Below, piece by piece: positions 1 through 8,359 of a DNA stretch of 64,000 nucleotides. The notes beneath the pieces are model-generated. The model saw nothing but the letters and a program-made list of their open reading frames with translations. It was not told where the DNA came from and searched no databases. Made by a program: the position numbers and the translations under genes. The first letter of the stretch is position 1. Each line of letters opens with the position of its first letter. The stretch comes from Mycolicibacterium septicum DSM 44393 (GTDB lineage: Bacteria > Actinomycetota > Actinomycetes > Mycobacteriales > Mycobacteriaceae): positions 148,476-212,475 of the forward strand of contig NZ_HG322952.1 in NCBI RefSeq assembly GCF_000455325.1, in the 5' to 3' direction.

Positions 1-858
1 GATTCCCACGATGATGTTGTCGGGCTTGGGCTGACGCGCCAGCAGATCGTGCACCTGCGGGGTCAGGGTGACGTCGCCGAACGGCAGTCGCACCCCGACA
101 TCGGTGAACGTGGCCGGGAAGAAGTTCATCGCGGGTGATCCGATGAAGCCGGCCACGAACAGGTTCGCCGGGTTGTTGTACAGCTCGTCAGGCGTGCCGA
201 TCTGCTGGATCTCGCCGGCCAGCAACACCACAACTCGATCACCGAGCGTCATCGCCTCGGTCTGATCGTGTGTCACGTAGACCGTCGTGGTGCCCAACCG
301 GCTCTGCAGCCGGGCGATCTCGGCGCGCATCTGCACGCGCAGCTTGGCGTCCAGGTTGCTCAGCGGCTCGTCCATCAGAAATGCCTTGGGGCGGCGCACG
401 ATCGCCCGGCCCATCGCCACCCGCTGGCGCTGCCCGCCGGACAGCTGGGCCGGCTTGCGGTCGAGCAGTTCGGTCAGGTCGAGGATCTTGGCGGTCTCCT
501 CGACCTTGGCCGCGATCTCGTCCTTCTTGAGCTTGGCCAGGGTCAGCGGGAACGCGATGTTCTGGCGCACCGTCATGTGCGGGTAGAGCGCGTAGGACTG
601 GAACACCATCGCGATGTCGCGGTCCTTGGGCGCCTTGTCGTTGACCAGCTCCCCGCCGATCCGCAGCTCGCCCGACGAGATGTCTTCAAGCCCGGCAATC
701 ATGTTCAGGGTGGTGGACTTACCGCAGCCCGACGGTCCCACCAGGATGATGAACTCGCCGTCGGCGATGGTCATCGAGAACTGCTTGACGGCTTCCCTGG
801 TGCCGCCTGCGCCGTCGGGGTAACTCTTGGTGACCCGGTCCAACACGATTTCGGCCAT
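1..858 (-). CDS. sugC: Trehalose importer ATPase SugC (3' end outside window)
   Basis: ATP-hydrolysing subunit of the LpqY-SugABC importer, which in mycobacteria takes back trehalose released during mycolate transfer. It acts on the cytosolic face of the membrane. From the ATG at 858 all 286 codons to the window edge are open, so the C-terminus is missing. Visible in order: Walker A GPSGCGKST (residues 41-49), signature LSGGQRQ, Walker B FLMDEP and H-loop VTHDQTEA, then the start of the MalK-type regulatory domain. It follows sugB by 4 nt, last in a lpqY-sugA-sugB-sugC operon. The assignment rests on the motifs and on the gene order shared with Rv1235-Rv1238. Confidence 0.93.
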   Translation of the reverse strand, partial: MAEIVLDRVTKSYPDGAGGTREAVKQFSMTIADGEFIILVGPSGCGKSTTLNMIAGLEDISSGELRIGGELVNDKAPKDRDIAMVFQSYALYPHMTVRQNIAFPLTLAKLKKDEIAAKVEETAKILDLTELLDRKPAQLSGGQRQRVAMGRAIVRRPKAFLMDEPLSNLDAKLRVQMRAEIARLQSRLGTTTVYVTHDQTEAMTLGDRVVVLLAGEIQQIGTPDELYNNPANLFVAGFIGSPAMNFFPATFTDVGVRLPFGDVTLTPQVHDLLARQPKPDNIIVGI

Positions 859-862
859 CCAA

Positions 863-1699
863 TTACCCCTTTACCGCACCGGATGTCAGGCCAGCGACGA
901 TGCGCCGCTGGAAAATGAGAACAAAGATGATGATCGGGATGGTGATGACCATCGCGCCCGCCGCGATCGACCCGGTCGGCTCCTCGAACTGCGAACTGCC
1001 GGTGAAATTCGCGATCGCCACGGGCGCGGTGATCGCCCGCTGTGTCGCGGTCAGCGACAGTGCCAGCAGCAGGTCGTTCCACGCGAAGATGAAGACCAGG
1101 ATGGCCGCCGTGACGATGCCAGGAGCGGCCAGCGGTGCGATCACCTTGCGGAACGCCTGCGCCGGGGTGGCTCCGTCCATCTTGGCGGCCTTCTCCAGAT
1201 CCCATGGGATCTCGCGGAAGAACGCCGAGAGCGTGTAGATCGCCAGCGGCAGCGCGAAGGTGATGTACGGAATGATCAAGCCGGGCCACGTGTCGAACAA
1301 CCCGATGCTCCGCCACAGGTTGAAGATCGGTGTCACCAGCGAGATCTGGGGGAACATCGCGATCAGCAGGGCGATACCCACCAACAGCTTCTTGCCGGGG
1401 AATTCCAGCCGTGCCACCGCGTAGGCGGCCATGCCGCCGATCACCACGGCGATGACCGTGGTGATCAGGCCGATACCGATCGAGTTGATCAGCGCCGAGG
1501 TGAAGATGTTTCCGGTGAAGATGCCCTTGTAGTTCTCGAACGTGATCTGCGACGGAATCAGCTTGCCGTCCTTGACACTTGACGTCGGCTTCAACGACAG
1601 CGACAGGATCCACAACACCGGTATCAGCGCGTAGAGCACCACCAGGATGTTCACGACCGTCCACCCGGTCGCGCGCCGCGCGCCCACTCGCTCGGTCAT
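863..1699 (-). CDS. sugB: Trehalose ABC transporter permease SugB
   Basis: One of two membrane permeases of the trehalose importer. The 278-residue protein has about six hydrophobic segments, the first at residues 13-35. Near residues 170-195 it carries the cytoplasmic EAA loop (EKAAKMDGATPAQAFRKV) that docks on the SugC ATPase, as in MalG-type permeases. Its ATG overlaps the sugA stop by four bases (1696-1699), which suggests translational coupling. Length and position match Rv1237. Confidence 0.92.
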   Translation of the reverse strand: MTERVGARRATGWTVVNILVVLYALIPVLWILSLSLKPTSSVKDGKLIPSQITFENYKGIFTGNIFTSALINSIGIGLITTVIAVVIGGMAAYAVARLEFPGKKLLVGIALLIAMFPQISLVTPIFNLWRSIGLFDTWPGLIIPYITFALPLAIYTLSAFFREIPWDLEKAAKMDGATPAQAFRKVIAPLAAPGIVTAAILVFIFAWNDLLLALSLTATQRAITAPVAIANFTGSSQFEEPTGSIAAGAMVITIPIIIFVLIFQRRIVAGLTSGAVKG

Positions 1700-2586
1700 C
1701 GTCCCTCCACCTCTGCACCGGGCGCCGACGCACCGAAGATCTTGATGAAGACGAACGCGATGATCGCCACCGACAGGAAGATCAACACGCTGATGGCCGA
1801 ACCCAATCCGAGATTGAAGGCCTTGAACAGGTTGTCATAGCCGAGGATCGACACCGATCCGGTGTTGTTGGCACCCCCGGTCAGCACATAGATGTTGTCG
1901 AAGATCCGGAACGCATCCAGGGTGCGGAACAGCAGCGCGACCAGGATGGCCGGTTTGATCAGCGGCAGAATGATTCTCACCAGCCGCGTCCAGGCTCCGG
2001 CACCGTCGACCTGGGCCGCGTTGAGCAGGTCCTGCGGCACCAGCGCCAGGCCTGCCAGCAGCAGCAGCGCCATGAACGGCGTGGTCTTCCAGACCTCGGC
2101 GAGCACGATGATGGCCAGTGACGGCAACTGTTCGGTCAGCGGGGCGCTGCCGTCGGGCAGCAGGTTGGCCAGGTAACCGGTGCCCGGTGTCCAGGCGTAG
2201 TACCAGCTGTACGAGGCGGCCACCGTCACGATGCCGTAGGGAATCAGCACCGCGGTGCGGACCACGCCCTTACCGAAGATGGTGCGGTGCATGACCAGTG
2301 CGAGCGCCATGCCGAGTACGAACTCGATCGTCACCGAGACGACGGTGATCACCAACGTCACCACGAACGCCGTCCACCAGTAACGGTCGGTGAGGATGGT
2401 CTGGTAGTTGGCGAACCCGACGAAGGCCGTGTCGTCGGGGGCGGCCAGGTTGTAGCGCTGCAGGCTCAGCCACACCGCGTAGCCGATCGGGTAGGCCGTC
2501 ACCGCGATCATCAGGATCACCGCGGGTGCGATCAGTCCGAACGCCAACTTGCGTTCGGAGGTGCGGTTGCCGCTCTTCGTGCTCAC
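1696..2586 (-). CDS. sugA: Trehalose ABC transporter permease SugA
   Basis: MalF-like permease partner of SugB in the LpqY-SugABC trehalose importer. It has 296 residues. A hydrophilic N-terminus precedes six predicted membrane spans, and the EAA-type loop LNAAQVDGAGAWTRLVRIIL lies in the second half. The start overlaps the lpqY stop (2583-2586) and the stop overlaps the sugB start, so lpqY, sugA and sugB form a tightly coupled operon. Matches Rv1236 in order and size. Confidence 0.92.
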   Translation of the reverse strand: MSTKSGNRTSERKLAFGLIAPAVILMIAVTAYPIGYAVWLSLQRYNLAAPDDTAFVGFANYQTILTDRYWWTAFVVTLVITVVSVTIEFVLGMALALVMHRTIFGKGVVRTAVLIPYGIVTVAASYSWYYAWTPGTGYLANLLPDGSAPLTEQLPSLAIIVLAEVWKTTPFMALLLLAGLALVPQDLLNAAQVDGAGAWTRLVRIILPLIKPAILVALLFRTLDAFRIFDNIYVLTGGANNTGSVSILGYDNLFKAFNLGLGSAISVLIFLSVAIIAFVFIKIFGASAPGAEVEGR

Positions 2587-3980
2587 GGGATCAGCCCTTT
2601 GCCGTCGATGGCCTTCTGCACCTGTTCGGTCAGCTCATCGGCGGTGTGCTCCGGATCGATGTCGGTGATCGGGGCCAGGGTGGCCGAAATGCGGGTGGAC
2701 ACAGCCTGATACACCGGCGTCGCGGGGCGTACCGCGACATTGGTCAGCTGCTCGCGGATGATCGCGTACTGCGGATACTTCGTCTGGAATGCCGGATCGT
2801 CGTAGAGCGACTCGCGCACCGCGGGCAAGCCGCCCTCGACCGAGGTGTAGCGCTGGTTCTCGACGTTGCGCAGGCAGCGGATGGCTTCGAACGCCTCGGC
2901 CTTGTGCCGGCTGGTCTCGGCCACCGCGAGGTTCAACCCGCCGAGCGTCACCTTGGCAGGCTCCCCCTCGGTCACACCCGGATAGTTGGCGAACCCGAAC
3001 ACGTCTTTGCTCGCCTCGTACGCCGACTGGAATTGCTCGTCGGTCGGCGAGAAGGTGCCCAGATCGTTGATGGCGTCCGCGAGATCGGCACGTTCGTCGA
3101 GCCGCAGGAAGTTCACGCCGCCCTTGACGGCGTTCTCCAGCAGCGAGGGCAGCACGAACGGCCAGTTGACCTCGAGCGCGGCCTTGCCCTGTTCGAGTGC
3201 GAGCCGGGCAGTCGCCTCATCGGTCTGGGTCACCGACGGATCGGCGCCGGGCGCGGTGGCAACCGATTTGATGATCTGCAGCGCCTTGACCGTCGCCGCG
3301 CGATGCTCCGGCGTATCGGTCAGGGTGACGGTCTTGCCGTCATCGGAGAGCACCTGGCCCCCCGCGCTGGCCAGCAGGGTGTTGAACCACACCACCAGGC
3401 CCTCGTACTGCTTGGCCTGTACCGCAATCCAACTGGGCTTGCCCGCCGCGTGCAGACGATTCGCCTCGGAGACCATGCCGTCCCAGGTTGACGGCGGCTC
3501 ATCCATCAAATCGGCTCGATACCACAGCAATTGGGTGTTGGTGGTGATCGGCGATGCGTACAGCTTGCCCTGCCAGCGGGCCGTCTCCAACGGTCCGGGC
3601 AGCGTGTTCGACTCCGCATCGGACTCGGCCTCACCCGCCGGATCCTCGGACAGCGGGACGGCCCAGCCGGCCTCGGCGAACTCGGCGGTCCAGACCACGT
3701 CGAGCGCCATGATGTCGAGGGTCTTGTCGTTGCCGGTGAGCCGCCGGGCCAGCTGCAACCGTTGGTCGTCAGCGCCTTTCGGCAAACTCACCTGTTTGAT
3801 GGTGAAACGGTCGCCGAGTTCGGCGTTGCACCGTTTGGCCACGGCGGTGAAAGTCGCCATCTCGTTGGCCGGGGTGTAGTAGTTGATGACGATCCCGTCG
3901 TCGCCCTTACCACAAGCCGACACCACCGAGGCCGTCGCCAACGCGGCCACTGCCGCAGCACATAGCCGCCGAGCGCGCAC
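2583..3980 (-). CDS. lpqY: Trehalose-binding lipoprotein LpqY
   Basis: Extracytoplasmic solute-binding lipoprotein that presents trehalose to SugAB. The chosen GTG start at 3980 gives a 465-residue protein beginning VRARRLC, with a hydrophobic signal and a lipobox ending SAC about 22 residues in; the cysteine would be lipidated. A Shine-Dalgarno-like GGAGGC lies 6 nt upstream. The frame stays open upstream to an ATG at 4085, but that extension would bury the signal peptide behind 35 charged residues, so it was rejected. The rest resembles family 1 solute-binding proteins. First gene of the importer operon. Confidence 0.92.
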   Translation of the reverse strand: MRARRLCAAAVAALATASVVSACGKGDDGIVINYYTPANEMATFTAVAKRCNAELGDRFTIKQVSLPKGADDQRLQLARRLTGNDKTLDIMALDVVWTAEFAEAGWAVPLSEDPAGEAESDAESNTLPGPLETARWQGKLYASPITTNTQLLWYRADLMDEPPSTWDGMVSEANRLHAAGKPSWIAVQAKQYEGLVVWFNTLLASAGGQVLSDDGKTVTLTDTPEHRAATVKALQIIKSVATAPGADPSVTQTDEATARLALEQGKAALEVNWPFVLPSLLENAVKGGVNFLRLDERADLADAINDLGTFSPTDEQFQSAYEASKDVFGFANYPGVTEGEPAKVTLGGLNLAVAETSRHKAEAFEAIRCLRNVENQRYTSVEGGLPAVRESLYDDPAFQTKYPQYAIIREQLTNVAVRPATPVYQAVSTRISATLAPITDIDPEHTADELTEQVQKAIDGKGLIP

Positions 3981-4139
3981 CGCTGTGCCTCCGTCCGAGT
4001 AATCTGTCGCCGCCGGAGCGGCTCCCGCGCGCAAACCGTAGAGCTCTGCCCGCGTATGTGCAACAGTTTGGGCGTGCCGCGTCACAATCGTGACCTGGGC
4101 ACCTTTGCCACCGCGTCCGGCCCGCCGCCGGGTCGCGGG

Positions 4140-4646
4140 TCAGATCGTCAAGCGCGCCAGCAGATCCCGGCCCTGTTCGGCACCCTGCGGATCGCACAGG
4201 ACGTCGTAGCGGCCCGCGACCAGCTGCATCGTCGAACTGAAATCTCTTGTGCCGCGAGCCATCGCATACGGGATGGCCGAGGTGATCAAGCCGAAGAAGA
4301 CACCGGCGATCAGGCCGGTGAGCAGTGCACTCCACGGGTTGGGGCTGAAAAAGCCGAGGATCAGGCCGATGAACAGGCCGAGCCAGGCTCCCGACAGCAC
4401 ACCGCCGCCGAGCACCTTGGGCCAGCTCAGCCGTCCCGTGACCCGCTCGACCTGCATCAGGTCCACCCCGACGATGGTCACCTGCTGCACCGGGAACTGT
4501 TGGTCGGACAAGTAGTCGACGGCACGCTGGGCCTCCGCGTACGTCGGATAGGAACCGATCGGCCAGCCTTTGGGCGGCGTCGGCAACGCCCCGCGCGCAG
4601 CGGGCGCGGTACCCGGTGTCTGACCGGACTGAAATGGGCTCGTCAT
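4140..4646 (-). CDS. Membrane protein with general stress protein 17M (YflT)-like domain
   Basis: Rv1234-type protein of 168 residues and unknown function. Residues about 30-75 (IGSYPTYAEAQRAVDYLSD and following) resemble the GSP17M/YflT stress domain. Two glycine-rich membrane spans follow (LGGGVLSGAWLGLFIGLILG and LLTGLIAGVFFGLITSAI), then a short cytosolic tail. The ATG at 4646 was preferred over a GTG at 4670 because a GGAGGAG element sits just upstream and the protein then begins MTSPF. It lies 159 bp upstream of lpqY on the same strand. A link to trehalose uptake is suggested only by conserved position. Confidence 0.8.
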   Translation of the reverse strand: MTSPFQSGQTPGTAPAARGALPTPPKGWPIGSYPTYAEAQRAVDYLSDQQFPVQQVTIVGVDLMQVERVTGRLSWPKVLGGGVLSGAWLGLFIGLILGFFSPNPWSALLTGLIAGVFFGLITSAIPYAMARGTRDFSSTMQLVAGRYDVLCDPQGAEQGRDLLARLTI

Positions 4647-4761
4647 GTCGAACTTCACTCTCCTCCGCACCGCCCCCTCGGCGGCTGCTCTCGTTACAGC
4701 AACGCCCTCACACCGGATTTGGTGCCGACGTCACGCGCCCGGGGCGTCGCTGTCCGTGCGC

Positions 4762-4767
4762 TAGGTT
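4762..4767 (+). promoter_or_regulatory. Candidate leaderless -10 (TAGGTT)
   Basis: TAGGTT fits the mycobacterial TANNNT -10. It ends 7 nt before the ATG at 4775, so transcription could start at the A of the start codon. No convincing Shine-Dalgarno sequence is present. The placement is seen in the sequence; the transcript start is inferred. Confidence 0.5.
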
Positions 4768-4774
4768 GATCAGC

Positions 4775-5404
4775 ATGACAAACGCGGACGGCAACGCGGG
4801 CGAAACGCCGCCATCCGACCCCGGCTCGCAGCCGTCGGAACCGTTGTCCAGCGGCTACGAAGCACCTTCCATCGAGCATTCCCAGGATCTGCCGCATTCC
4901 GCCCAGGCGCAACCGTCATACGAGTTCGGGCCGCCCGGCTACGAGGTCAACCCGCCGTATCCGCCCGCGATCGACTACCCCGCGGACATCCCGCCCGACT
5001 ATCCGCCGCCGTCCGGTTACCCGCCGCCGTTCCCGTATGGCTCCGGCTATCCGCCGCCCTATCCCCCGCCGGCGCCCGGCTATCCGCCGCCAGGTTACGG
5101 CCCGCCGGGATATCCCGGATACCCCGGCGGCTACGGGATGTCGCCGTCCGGCACCACCAACACGGTGGCCATCGGGGCGCTCGTGGCCTCGATCATGTCG
5201 CTGCCGCTGTTCGCGATGTGCGGAATCGGCCTGCTCGCCGCCCTGGTCGGAATCGGGCTCGGGATCAACGCCCTCAATCAGATCAAGAAGACCGGGCAAT
5301 CGGGCCGGGGCCTGGCGATCGCGGGGATCACCATCGGCGCATTCGGCACCCTCCTCAACGGAGGATGGATCCTGCTCTTCGTGATCGGCGTGCTCTCCTC
5401 GTAG
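4775..5404 (+). CDS. Proline-rich DUF4190 membrane protein
   Basis: Rv1233c-like protein, 209 residues. The N-terminal two-thirds is a disordered Pro/Tyr/Gly-rich stretch with repeated YPPP and PGYPP units. The C-terminal third carries two hydrophobic helices (TVAIGALVASIMSLPLF and LAIAGITIGAFG) around a GLGINALNQIKKTGQSGRGL loop, the DUF4190 pattern. A membrane protein with a cytosolic proline-rich tail that might bind partners; no enzymatic motif is seen. The open frame reaches back to 4616, but the ATG at 4775 with a well-placed TAGGTT was chosen. Confidence 0.82.
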   Translation: MTNADGNAGETPPSDPGSQPSEPLSSGYEAPSIEHSQDLPHSAQAQPSYEFGPPGYEVNPPYPPAIDYPADIPPDYPPPSGYPPPFPYGSGYPPPYPPPAPGYPPPGYGPPGYPGYPGGYGMSPSGTTNTVAIGALVASIMSLPLFAMCGIGLLAALVGIGLGINALNQIKKTGQSGRGLAIAGITIGAFGTLLNGGWILLFVIGVLSS

Positions 5405-5407
5405 CGG

Positions 5408-5430
5408 GCCGCACCGAATTGCGGTGCGGC
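5408..5430. terminator. Bidirectional hairpin between convergent genes
   Basis: Arms GCCGCACCG and CGGTGCGGC pair perfectly over 9 bp around an AATTG loop. The hairpin sits between the stop of the DUF4190 gene (5404) and the stop of the convergent CoA-lyase gene (5446). There is no T-run, as is common for mycobacterial terminators. Confidence 0.65.
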
Positions 5431-5445
5431 ACTGCACCACCCGGG

Positions 5446-6417
5446 TCAGCTCGGCGGCCGGAAGGGTTCAGCCAGCCGGCTCATCCCCGCCGCGCGGCCC
5501 TTGCCCGCGACCACCAGCGCCATCTTGCGGCTGGCCTCGTCGATCATCTCGTCACCCAGCATCACCGCTCCCCTGGCCCCACCCGCCTGCGAGGTGTGCC
5601 ATTCGTAGGCGTCCAGGATCAGTTCGGCGTGGTCGTAGTCGGCCTGGCGTGGGCTGAAGATCTCGTTGCCCGCCTCGATCTGGTCCGGATGCAGGACCCA
5701 CTTGCCGTCGTAGCCCAGCGCGGCTGAACGGCCGGCCACCCGGCGGAACCCGTCGACGTCGCGCACCTTCACATACGGCCCGTCGATCGCGTTGATACCG
5801 CGGTTGCGCGCCGCGATCAGGATGCGCATCAGCACGTGGTGGTGGGCGTCGCCGATGTCGTAGCCGTCGGGCTGCCCACCGACCTCCAACGTGCGCATGT
5901 TGAGGCTGGCCGCCATGTCCCCGGGGCCGAGGACCAGCGCCTGCACGCGTGGGGCCGCCGCGATCGCGTCGATGTTGGTCAACCCCTGGGCGTTCTCGAT
6001 CTGCGCCTCGATGCCGATCCGGCCGGGCTCAAGGCCGTGCGTGGCCTCCAGCTGGCTGAGCAGCAGATCGAGCGCCTGGACGTGAGCCACCTCGGTCACC
6101 TTGGGCAACACGATCAGGTCCAAGGTGGTGCCGGCGGCCGCAACCCCGGTGACCACCTCGATCACGTCGGCGTAGGTCCACGGTGTGGTCCAGTCGTTGA
6201 CCCGCACCCCGCGCAGCTGTCCGGCCCAGCCGTCGTCGGCCAGTGCCTCCGCCACCTGCGCACGGGCCGATTCCTTGGCGTCGGGCGCAACCGCGTCCTC
6301 CAGGTCGAGGAACACCTCGTCGGCGGGCAGGCTTCTGGCCTTCTCGATCATCTTCAGGCTGCTTCCCGGAACCGAGAGGCACGTTCTACGGGGTCGATAC
6401 GTGTTCTCCACGACCAC
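5446..6417 (-). CDS. HpcH/HpaI aldolase (CitE-like) CoA-ester lyase
   Basis: Predicted TIM-barrel C-C lyase of the citrate lyase beta / malyl-CoA lyase group, 323 residues. Family features seen: RRTCLSVPGSS near the N-terminus, EVFLDLEDAVAP (metal/substrate Asp-Glu cluster), VLPKVTE and EAQIENAQGL in the centre. Such enzymes cleave or form 3-hydroxyacyl-CoA esters such as malyl- or citramalyl-CoA; the substrate cannot be told here. It stands alone, without citrate-lyase alpha or gamma genes, so it is not a citrate lyase subunit. Start is the GTG at 6417; a GTG at 6411 is equally possible. To my knowledge it is absent from the matching M. tuberculosis locus. Confidence 0.8.
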   Translation of the reverse strand: MVVENTYRPRRTCLSVPGSSLKMIEKARSLPADEVFLDLEDAVAPDAKESARAQVAEALADDGWAGQLRGVRVNDWTTPWTYADVIEVVTGVAAAGTTLDLIVLPKVTEVAHVQALDLLLSQLEATHGLEPGRIGIEAQIENAQGLTNIDAIAAAPRVQALVLGPGDMAASLNMRTLEVGGQPDGYDIGDAHHHVLMRILIAARNRGINAIDGPYVKVRDVDGFRRVAGRSAALGYDGKWVLHPDQIEAGNEIFSPRQADYDHAELILDAYEWHTSQAGGARGAVMLGDEMIDEASRKMALVVAGKGRAAGMSRLAEPFRPPS

Positions 6418-6423
6418 AGTCTC

Positions 6424-6429
6424 TACCCT
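6424..6429 (+). promoter_or_regulatory. Candidate leaderless -10 (TACCCT)
   Basis: TACCCT ends 7 nt before the ATG at 6437 with no Shine-Dalgarno between, the layout of a leaderless mycobacterial mRNA. Confidence 0.5.
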
Positions 6430-6436
6430 TTAATTC

Positions 6437-7723
6437 ATGGCGGCGGTGAACAGGGTCTACGCGGCCCGGCTAGCGGGGATGGTGGTGCTGGGCCCCGACG
6501 GGGAGTCCATCGGCCGTGTCCGCGATGTGGTGATCAGCATCAGCATCGTCCGCCAGCAGCCGCGGGTTCTCGGCCTGGTGGTCGAATTGCTCACCCGTCG
6601 AAGAATTTTCGTTCCGATCCTGAGGGTGACCGCAATCGAGCCCGGTTCGGTGACACTGGCCACCGGCAGTGTGTCGCTGCGCCGCTTCGCCCAACGCCCC
6701 GGCGAGGTCCTGGTGTTGGGCCAGGTACTGGAGACCCGCGTGCGGGTCGACGATCCGGATCTGGAACAGCTGGCCGGAATCGACGTCGTGGTAGTCGATC
6801 TGGGCATCGAACAGACCCGCACCCGGGACTGGGTGGTGACCCGGGTGGCGGTGCGTCCACAGCGACGTCTGGGGCGGCGCAGCAACATCCACGTCGTCGC
6901 GTGGCAGAACGTGCACGGGCTGACCCCGTCGGGCCTCGCGATGCCCGACCAGGGCGTGGCCTCGCTGCTCGAGCAGTTCGAGGGCCAGCGCCCGGTCGAG
7001 GTGGCCGAGGCTTTGCGCGAGCTACCGGTCAAACGGCGCTACGAGTTGTACCGCGCCTTCGACGACGAGCGGCTCGCCGACGTGCTGCAGGAGCTGCCCG
7101 AGGACGAGCAGGCCGCGGTGCTGCGCCAGCTGAACACCGAGCGCGCCGCCGACGTGCTGGAGGCGATGGACCCCGACGACGCCGCCGACGTGCTGGGCTC
7201 CATGACGCCGGCCGACGCCGAGACCCTGCTGCGGAAGATGGACCCCGAGGATTCCGAGGACGTGCGACGGCTGCTGTCCCACTCGCCCGACACCGCGGGC
7301 GGCCTGATGACCAGCGAACCGGTGGTCCTCGCGCCCGACACCACCGTCGCCGAGGCGCTGGCGCAGGTACGCGACCCGGACCTCACCCCCGCGCTGGCTT
7401 CGATGGCCTTCGTCACCCGGCCCCCCAGCGCCACCCCGACCGGTCAGTACCTGGGCTGCGTCCACCTGCAGCGGCTGCTGCGCGAGCCCCCCGCGGCCCT
7501 GGTGAGCGGCATCATCGACACCGACCTGCCCAGCCTGAGTCCGGCCGACTCCCTGGCCGCCGTGACCCGCTATTTCGCCGCGTACAACCTGGTGTGCGGG
7601 CCGGTGGTCGACGAGGAGAACCACCTGCTGGGGGCGGTATCGGTGGACGACGTGCTCGACCACATGCTGCCCGACGACTGGCGCGAGCGCGACGAGCCCG
7701 AGCTCCCGGTGGCGGGCTCATGA
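6437..7723 (+). CDS. Soluble MgtE-N/CBS protein with PRC-barrel-like start
   Basis: Rv1232c-like protein, 428 residues. The N-terminus (about residues 1-150) has two PRC-barrel-like segments starting GPDGESIGRVRDVVIS. Residues about 160-290 form the helical MgtE_N domain with repeated DVLEAMDPDDAADVL and LLRKMDPEDSEDV units. Two CBS motifs follow (about 290-420). The membrane channel domain of true MgtE magnesium transporters is absent and no hydrophobic span is present, so it is more likely a cytosolic Mg2+/nucleotide sensor. Its stop overlaps the start of the DUF1003 gene (ATGA), pointing to a joint role with that membrane protein. Confidence 0.85.
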   Translation: MAAVNRVYAARLAGMVVLGPDGESIGRVRDVVISISIVRQQPRVLGLVVELLTRRRIFVPILRVTAIEPGSVTLATGSVSLRRFAQRPGEVLVLGQVLETRVRVDDPDLEQLAGIDVVVVDLGIEQTRTRDWVVTRVAVRPQRRLGRRSNIHVVAWQNVHGLTPSGLAMPDQGVASLLEQFEGQRPVEVAEALRELPVKRRYELYRAFDDERLADVLQELPEDEQAAVLRQLNTERAADVLEAMDPDDAADVLGSMTPADAETLLRKMDPEDSEDVRRLLSHSPDTAGGLMTSEPVVLAPDTTVAEALAQVRDPDLTPALASMAFVTRPPSATPTGQYLGCVHLQRLLREPPAALVSGIIDTDLPSLSPADSLAAVTRYFAAYNLVCGPVVDEENHLLGAVSVDDVLDHMLPDDWRERDEPELPVAGS

Positions 7724-8265
7724 GCGAATCGACAGCGCGTCAGCGGTTGGACACCCCCCGTGGCACGCGCGGTTTCGGCCTGCACGTCGACGTCGAGGCG
7801 GTCGGTCAGGTCGGAGAGTCCATCGCCCGGTTCCTCGGCACCGGCCGGTATCTGGCGATCCAGACGATCATCGTGGTGGTCTGGATCGCGCTGAACATCG
7901 GCGTCTTCGCCTTCCAGTGGGATCCGTACCCCTTCATCCTGCTCAACCTGGCCTTTTCGACCCAGGCCGCCTATGCCGCCCCGCTGATCCTGCTGGCCCA
8001 GAACCGCCAGGAGAACCGGGACCGGGTCTCGCTCGAGGAGGACCGGCGCCGGGCCGAACGGACCAAGGCCGATACCGAGTACCTGGCCCGCGAGCTGGCA
8101 TCGCTGCGACTGGCGGTGGGCGAGGTCGTCACGCGCGATTACCTGCGCCGCGAGTTGGAGGAACTGCGCGACCTGCTCGCCGAACTCGTCCCACCCGCCG
8201 ATGCCGACCGAGCCACTCCGAGCAAAGCCGATGTCGGCGAGCGCCGGTCCAAACGCGGTGGTTGA
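7720..8265 (+). CDS. DUF1003 membrane protein
   Basis: Rv1231c-like, 181 residues. Two membrane helices (YLAIQTIIVVVWIALNIGVF and PFILLNLAFSTQAAYAAPLI) are followed by LLAQNRQENRDRVSLEEDRR, the typical DUF1003 core. A charged, probably coiled-coil cytosolic tail runs to the end. It starts inside the stop codon of the MgtE-N/CBS gene, so the two are very likely translated together. Function unknown; the pair may form a regulated membrane complex (inference). Confidence 0.85.
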   Translation: MSESTARQRLDTPRGTRGFGLHVDVEAVGQVGESIARFLGTGRYLAIQTIIVVVWIALNIGVFAFQWDPYPFILLNLAFSTQAAYAAPLILLAQNRQENRDRVSLEEDRRRAERTKADTEYLARELASLRLAVGEVVTRDYLRRELEELRDLLAELVPPADADRATPSKADVGERRSKRGG

Positions 8266-8359
8266 TAACGCTGTCGACCATTGTCGTAACAACGGAAACC
8301 GGGACTATGTATGGTGACTTGGTTCACAACATGGTCAAAGCTGATTTAAGGACGGGTAA

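Noticed and set aside
5836..7719. Long plus-strand frame running into the DUF1003 gene
   Set aside because: It crosses the CoA-lyase and MgtE-like genes with Arg/Gly-rich sequence; only the part from ATG 7720 matches a family.
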